Below, piece by piece: positions 58,220-64,000 of a DNA stretch of 64,000 bases; position 1 is the stretch's first letter; every line of letters begins with the position of its first letter. Origin of the DNA: Charina bottae (Eukaryota; Chordata; Lepidosauria; Squamata; Charinaidae). The notes beneath the pieces were generated by a model that saw only the letters and a list, made by a program, of their open reading frames with translations, ran no database searches and was not told where the DNA came from. Location: NCBI GenBank assembly GCA_023362775.1, contig JALMGJ010000008.1, positions 37,684,501 through 37,748,500 of the forward strand, read 5' to 3'. Both the position numbers and the translations under genes were made by a program.

Positions 58220-59365
58220 TGTTGGTTTAAACTTTACATGAACATTCTTAGTTCCAATGTGTTCATCCCTAAGTGTGTTCTGGACTGCCATTATATGATT
58301 AAATGATAAATTCTTCTGCAAATTTGTCTATAGATTGAAGAAGAGTTTGGTAGAAAAAGTATATTTGATTTCCTTGTGATATATGTGTGTGTTATGACAC
58401 ATAAGGAATTTGTCCTGTGCAATTAAGATAGGAAACCCATCTTCTAAGATAGTTACCTACTGTTTGATGTTTTTATTAAATATAATTGGTTTAAAAATAT
58501 GTTTCCCCAGAATTCAAGAGGCCCACAGAACATTTTTCATTGATCATTCTAATGGATAAATCAAATAAAAGCTGCATCCCTAAAGGAAATATGCCAGGAA
58601 TTTTATTGTTTCCTGCTTGGACAAAATATCTGAGGACTTTGGGTTTAAAGCTTGCAAGAAACATTGAATTACATGGGCAGTATTCCTTAGCAGAATTTCA
58701 CACTTCTCTACTTTTGATAATTTGGAGAGATACCTGAATACTGTAACAAAATACATGGTTGTGAAGAGTGCAGATGCATTTAAATGGCTGTTTTTCTCAG
58801 TAAACTATACAGAAACAATGTCTGGAATGAGATGGTAACCCTGCTGTCACAGATCCTGGAGAGAAAATTGGTTGGTTGGTTTCATATATCTATATACTGA
58901 TCTTTCTCTAAGGAGCTCATTGCAATTTAAATTGCTCCCAGTAGGACTTTCATCAAATGAATAGCTGTCTTATCTTCAATAGTTGAACCTTATCATGTCC
59001 CTACAGACCATTCATTGGTTGTACATCCCTGCTTTTGAAGCTAAATGTCTTGCCTAATATTTTAAAATAAGAGGGGCCTTCTTCATCCTGAGATTAAAAA
59101 AAACCTTTGTCTGGACTCTTATCAGTGCAGTTGAGGACTGAAATGATTGCATGTTTGAAATTAAAATAGAAAAACATAGAGGGAAGTTAGGTTACCACCT
59201 CTTTAAGGACTAAATACTATTTTTAGTATGTATTGACTACTTAGGAATTATTAATCATTTAGGAAGCCATTAATGTAATTAATTATAATAGCTAAACAAA
59301 TAAGATTTTTTCTCTTTCTGCTTCCCTTTTAATTTTAAGCATTCTTATTCAAGCTTTCCTCCCAA
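58220..59365. other. Unassigned intron sequence
   Basis: No gene or clear repeat was recognised. Confidence 0.5.
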
Positions 59366-59590
59366 GGTAAAAGGTAAAGGTTCCCCCTGCACATTTGTGC
59401 AGTCGTGTCCAACTCTAGGGGCCGGTGCTCATCTCCGTTTGTTAGCCGAAGAGCCAGCGTTGTCCGAAGATGCTTCCACGGTCATGTGGCCGGCATGGCG
59501 CACGCGGAATGCTGTTACCTACCCACCGAAGTGGTACCTATTAATCTACTTGCATTTGCATGCTTTCAAATTGCTAGGTTGGCAAGAGCT
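59366..59590 (-). mobile_element. Sauria SINE, 5'-truncated
   Basis: Reverse-complement tail (AAAGGTAAAGGTTCCC, AGTCGTGTCCAACTC) and body to GGCAAGAGCT. The tRNA head is missing. Confidence 0.9.
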
Positions 59591-60764
59591 TGAGCTTGAG
59601 CCAAATCCCATATATGAAGGGCTTCAGGTTGAAGAAGGCAGATTTATATTCTCTCTCTCTCTCTCCCCCCCTCCCACCTCTCTGAAGCATGTCCTTGCTT
59701 ATGGCATATTATTCATATCACAATTTGGCAAATTTCTGGAGTGCTTTTACTTTAGGCTGTTTCATAAGTAAATTGGGTTAGAACATTCTCCTTTTTGTTG
59801 CCATGCTGAGGGAGCAAGGTGGATAGAACATCCACTCAGGAAAGGTTCATCTCATCCAGAATATATACCTGTACATGTGAAATTTCTTTATTTGTGAGGT
59901 TTCTTCCCCTTTAAAGGAGTTAGGATACCCACAACCCTTCCCCTTGATCTTATCCACCAGGACAGGAAAAACAGCATTTTCTCACCTGGGCTGGGTTGCA
60001 AATTCTGTTGTATTTTCTGTTTGCCTTCCAAAGTGTTTATTCTGATTCCTGCAATATTTGCTTCATAAAACAATCATAACTCAGATTATTTCTTTCCTGC
60101 CAGTTGAAATAAACTCTTTGCAGATCATTAAAGATAACTAATATCCATGTGTGTGTGAGTGAGACAGCACTGATTCATGCATCATGCTGAGCCCTAGATT
60201 TTTTATCCATAGTATATATTGAATAAACAAAGTTAGCATGGTTTGTCAATACACAAACCATGGGCCCATAACTCTAAGCACAATCTAATAAACCACATTA
60301 TGTCTAAGTGTCATGTATGAACAATGTGAATAAGATATCAATAGATGTGCATTGTGCATCTCAGTATGACTTAGACATCAATAGATGTGCATACCTATCA
60401 TGTATAGCAATACTCTCTTGCAAACACAGATACTTCATTTGTTTTGGCCTTAACAATTTATGTGTTTAGTTAAAAACAATATTTTTCCTAATTAAACTGG
60501 GCCATTAAAATGTTTTTTTATTGTTTTGCTGATTTCAATACATTCCTCTGCTACTGATTTATTGTAAACCAGTATTTTTAACTGTGCATATCACAGTTAA
60601 GTTATAGCTTTTGTGATAAAACCACAGCTGACTTGCAATTCTTGTATTTTTTTAAAACAATACAGCAGCTATATAGGTAGTAGGATAAACTCATGCTTTA
60701 GCAAGAGTTTTTGCAATAAACCCTTCCAGAAAAATGGCCACATTTTAAAAAATATTCTTTAAAA
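59591..60764. other. Unassigned intron sequence
   Basis: No gene was recognised. ATCAATAGATGTGCAT occurs twice near 60337 and 60377, and a short inverted repeat GGTTTGT...ACAAACC lies near 60240. Confidence 0.5.
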
Positions 60765-60768
60765 CATT

Positions 60769-60917
60769 TCCTTCCTTCCTTCCTTCCTTCCTTCCTTCCT
60801 TCCTTCCTCCCTCCCTCCCTCCCTCCCTCCCTCCCTCCCTCCCTCCCTCCCTCCTTCCTTCCTTCCTTCCTTCCTTCCTTCCTTCCTTCCTTCCTTCCTT
60901 CCTTCCTTCCTTCCTTC

Positions 60918-60999
<82 letters not shown>
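60769..60999 (+). repeat. (CCTT)n-(CCCT)n-(CCTT)n-(CTTT)n compound array
   Basis: A pure pyrimidine strand with the same block order as 41764-41901 plus a (CTTT)n extension. The Lys/Glu/Arg/Gly-rich frames on the minus strand are translations of it. Confidence 0.98.
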
Positions 61000-61001
61000 C
61001 C

Positions 61002-61085
61002 TAGCCAGAATGCTGGCTGGGGAATTCTGGGAGTTGAAGTCCACACATCTTAAAGCTGCCAAGCTTAAGGTTAAGAAAGACTGCT
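61002..61085. mobile_element. Half of a palindromic hAT MITE beside the array
   Basis: GGCTGGGGAATTCTGGGAGT and TGAAGTCCACACATCTTAAA match 56800-56845. The other half is missing where the array begins. Confidence 0.7.
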
Positions 61086-62335
61086 CTAGACAGTAAGGAG
61101 GGAACAAATGCCAGCAGGCTTCTCTTTTCCCCCATTGTTTAATCTTAATCTGCTTGAAATTCTGTAAATGCTTGTGTGGGCAAGCCTAGCTTTGCCTACT
61201 CAGGAGGAAGTTCCACTGAATTCAGATGTGTACAGTATAGGATTCTAGGTAAACTGTGGCCAGGCTGTGAATGTTTTTGTGGACTAGCCCTTTTTATAGT
61301 TATTTTCAGGCTGCTTTTGATGTTTCCCCTATTGCTTTTGTGCAAATTCATATAAAGAAATGAGTTGCAACATACTGTACCTGCAGAATCAAGTAAGTTA
61401 TGATAGTACCATCAATGTTCACCCATTCAACCTTTTAGCATGTGATAGCTAAATGAAATGTTTTTTCACCCAGCCCATAGCAAGAAGGGCAAATCTGCTA
61501 CTATATACAGTGGAATGGCTATAACCCATGTTCCACCCAAGTTCATGTATTACCTAAACCTAAGCATCCTGGTAATAAATACTTTGATCTGGCACCCTCC
61601 CTCTAGAATGGATTTTTTTTAATGAAAACCAAAACAAGGGAACAGAGCAATAATAAATTATTTGCGTTGCTAACTTTGAAATGTAACATATGTGAAGGCA
61701 GGTTGTTTCATAAACCCTAATCAGTGAATTAAGTTATAGAATGCCTTCCTTTCTCTAATCAATATGTGTAAAAATGTAGAAGTCCATACTACAAGGAGCT
61801 TACACTTTAAAACATAACACAGGGAAATAACTGAAGGAAAATAGTGGATATGGAAGCAGAGATAAAAAGGGAGAAAGCAAGGGACATAAATGCATTTATG
61901 TCAGGCATTATATTGCATTCAAGGTGGACAAACTCTTAAGTATCCCTGTATACTTTATACCTCATATGTAGGGTATGATGGGACTATATTGTTACAGTGG
62001 GGGTTGGAGGGCTAAGAGTTTGGACCAAAGAGTATACATAAAGGATTATCTTTGTGAAAGGATTTGATGCCCCATAGTCTTTATCTTCTGAGTTTTGGGG
62101 TTAAAAGTTATTTGCTAGACTATCAGCATGATCTAATGGGGAATCTGAAGGGGAAAGAATCAGCAAAAAAATAGTCTCCAAAATGAAGGCGTGTTTATGT
62201 GCATTTCTATCTGAATACAGGGAGGGAGAATCCAAGATGTAAGTTGCCAGGAGATGCCAGTTTTCATTACGAGTCCCCACTGATTTTCTATTGGCGTTGT
62301 CATTTGCTTTCTGATACTTGTCTCAAGACATGTAG
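61086..62335. other. Unassigned intron sequence
   Basis: No gene or clear repeat was recognised. Confidence 0.5.
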
Positions 62336-62339
62336 TTAC

Positions 62340-62778
62340 ACAGCAGGCATCTGTGAGGGGAGAGGGAGAGGGCATGCTACGGACCCCATCGGCAAGGGAA
62401 TTTCATCTAGCGGGGTCCAGGAGGCGGGCCTTCTCTGCAGTGGCGCCCACCCTTTGGAATATTCTGCCCTCAGAGGTGAGGCGGGCCCCCTCGCTCCCGG
62501 CCTTCTGGAAGAATCTGAAGACCTGGTTCTGCCGCCTTGCTTGGGATGGGAAAGGTAACAGCTCCTCCTGGGGGTGGCTGGCACCGTAGTATCCTCCCTA
62601 CTATACGACATCATATTCCCACTTGGATTTTATATTTATATTTATTTATTTGTATTTATAATAGTTGATCTTATATTTGTATCTTTTTTAACTGTTGATT
62701 TTATTGTAAACCGCCCAGAGTCCCCCATTGGGGGAGATGGGCGGTAATAGAAATATGAACAATAAATAAATTAATCTG
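62340..62778 (+). mobile_element. L2-like LINE 3' end
   Basis: The frame 62353-62589 reads LAGSRRRAFSAVAPTLWNIL, then NLKTWFCRLAWDG, the same ORF2 C-terminus as at 18672-19145. The tail has AAACCGCCCAGAGTCCCCCA and GGGGGAGATGGGCGG, an inverted pair, then AATAAATAAA. Confidence 0.88.
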
Positions 62779-62979
62779 AGGGCGTATGAAGAAGATTTCT
62801 CCAGTAGCTTTCAGACCAATTGCAGCAGAACCAACATAAACTAGTGAGAGAGAGAGTCAAGAAGGCCAAAACCCAATGTTCGTGGCAGAGCACCTGCTCT
62901 GCAGGCAGAAAGTTGATGGTGCCCTAGCATTTCCAGTGAAAAGAAACAGTAGCAGATAATCGCAAGAGTCATTGCAATA

Positions 62980-63008
62980 TGAGATGGGTGGTAAAGAAAT
63001 ATGATAGA

Positions 63009-63067
<59 letters not shown>
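62980..63067 (+). repeat. L2-like tail scrap with (ATAA)n
   Basis: GAGATGGGTGGTAAAG then about 60 bases of ATAA units; the Leu/Phe/Ile/Tyr frame on the minus strand is an artefact. Confidence 0.9.
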
Positions 63068-63068
<1 letters not shown>

Positions 63069-63155
63069 GCAAAGACCTTTGTCTTTAATTCTGGCAATAG
63101 AAACAAAACTAGTCTAAGCCAGTAAAAGGTAGTGTTTTATGTTAGTAAGCTACTA

Positions 63156-63499
63156 CAGGTAGTCCTTGGTTATTGACCACAATTGAGACTGGAATTTCAG
63201 TTGCTAAGCGAAGTGGTCATTAAGTGAATACAACCCGATTTTGTGACATTTTTTGCAGCGGTCATTAAGCGAATCACCATGGCCGTTAAGTGAACCACAT
63301 GGTCATTAAGCGAATCATGTGGTTCCCCATTGATTTTGCTTGCCAGAAGCCAGCCAAGAAGGTAGAAAATGTTGATCATGTGACCACGGGATGCTGTGGA
63401 CAGTCGTAAGTGTGAGCACCAGTTGTAAGTCAGTTTTTTCAGCACCGTCGTAAGTCTGAACCATCACTAAACAAATGGTCATTATGTGAGGACTACCTG
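63156..63499. mobile_element. Mariner/Tc1-like MITE, intact ends
   Basis: Ends CAGGTAGTCCTTGG and GTGAGGACTACCTG with TA on each side (63154-63155, 63500-63501). The interior repeats GGTCATTAAG(C/T)GAA several times and has TCGTAAGT repeats near the right end. No transposase. Confidence 0.85.
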
Positions 63500-63501
63500 T
63501 A

Positions 63502-64000
63502 GAAGGTAAGCTCTGCAGTGGATAAAGCTTGTTTCTGTGCCACACCTGTATCAAACTGTTTGCTGTGCATTAGGTGCATAAGTAGGGTGGTCCCATGTTT
63601 AAAACACATGGAATTGTTACCACTGAACCTATTATAGCCTGGAAAATGTATTTGACACAGAGAAAGAAGAGCTCAATCCCCTGCTTATTGATGATGGCAT
63701 ACATCTTTCTTTTACCTTTCCCTGCTTTAAAAAAAAGGTGTCCATAAGGATGAACAAATTAAGTATTTGCTCCATTGCTGAATTATTACCTTTTTTTCAT
63801 TACAATTGGAAATGAATGGTAGATGGGGAGATATGCTACAGCTATGTTACATTTTGATTTATTTCAGCTCAGGGCACTGTATTATGCATCTTTAAGTGAT
63901 GTTCTATCTGCAAACACAGCTGCAACCTTTGCTTGAAATTATGATGTTCCCGATGATTGCAATATTCAATTTGATAGAAAAGGTGAGAGCATTCAGTGGG
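63502..64000. other. Unassigned intron sequence at the window edge
   Basis: No gene or clear repeat was recognised. Confidence 0.45.

Overview
This window is vertebrate nuclear DNA from a squamate reptile. The repeat set points there: Sauria-type SINEs, two BovB (RTE) LINE subfamilies, CR1 and L2-like LINEs, many short hAT elements and long tandem repeats. I cannot decide between snake and lizard. The only host gene I can support is MAPK10 (JNK3), on the + strand. Two coding exons are present. Exon A (23698-23769) carries the start codon and the JNK3-specific N-terminus. Exon B (35980-36149) carries the rest of that extension, the alternative internal Met and the glycine-rich ATP loop. They are joined by a 12.2 kb intron. 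The following intron runs at least 27.8 kb to the window edge, and I saw no further MAPK10 exon.

Everything else is 5'/intronic sequence filled with mobile elements, many with readable target-site duplications (TSDs). Positions 1-23 kb hold a Penelope-like element (PLE) with a GIY-YIG domain, an L2 copy, a CR1 with a nested SINE and microsatellite, the longest BovB copy, a second PLE lineage and a PLE-derived fold-back mini-element. Positions 24-36 kb (first intron) hold hAT elements, L1-type and Sauria SINE insertions, a CpG-rich promoter-like block with a ZNF143-type motif, a very long TG/TATG array and a mariner-like MITE. Positions 36-64 kb (second intron) hold three copies of a CGCGACAC-bearing hAT family, solo LTRs, an ORF1-only L1-like element, a three-deep nest of insertions, an unusual tRNA-type SINE and two matching CCTT/CCCT arrays.

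The most interesting signals are: (1) hammerhead-ribozyme-like motifs in all three PLE remnants, one of them inside a fold-back unit flanked by a 14-bp TSD; (2) two hAT MITEs with different termini that share a GC-rich internal repeat carrying CCAAT-box and GC-box-like sequence; (3) five copies of a hAT family built around a CGCGACAC palindrome, all with 8-bp TSDs; (4) an L1-like element bounded by an 11-bp TSD that lacks any reverse transcriptase. All family names come from sequence recognition by eye; no database search was possible.
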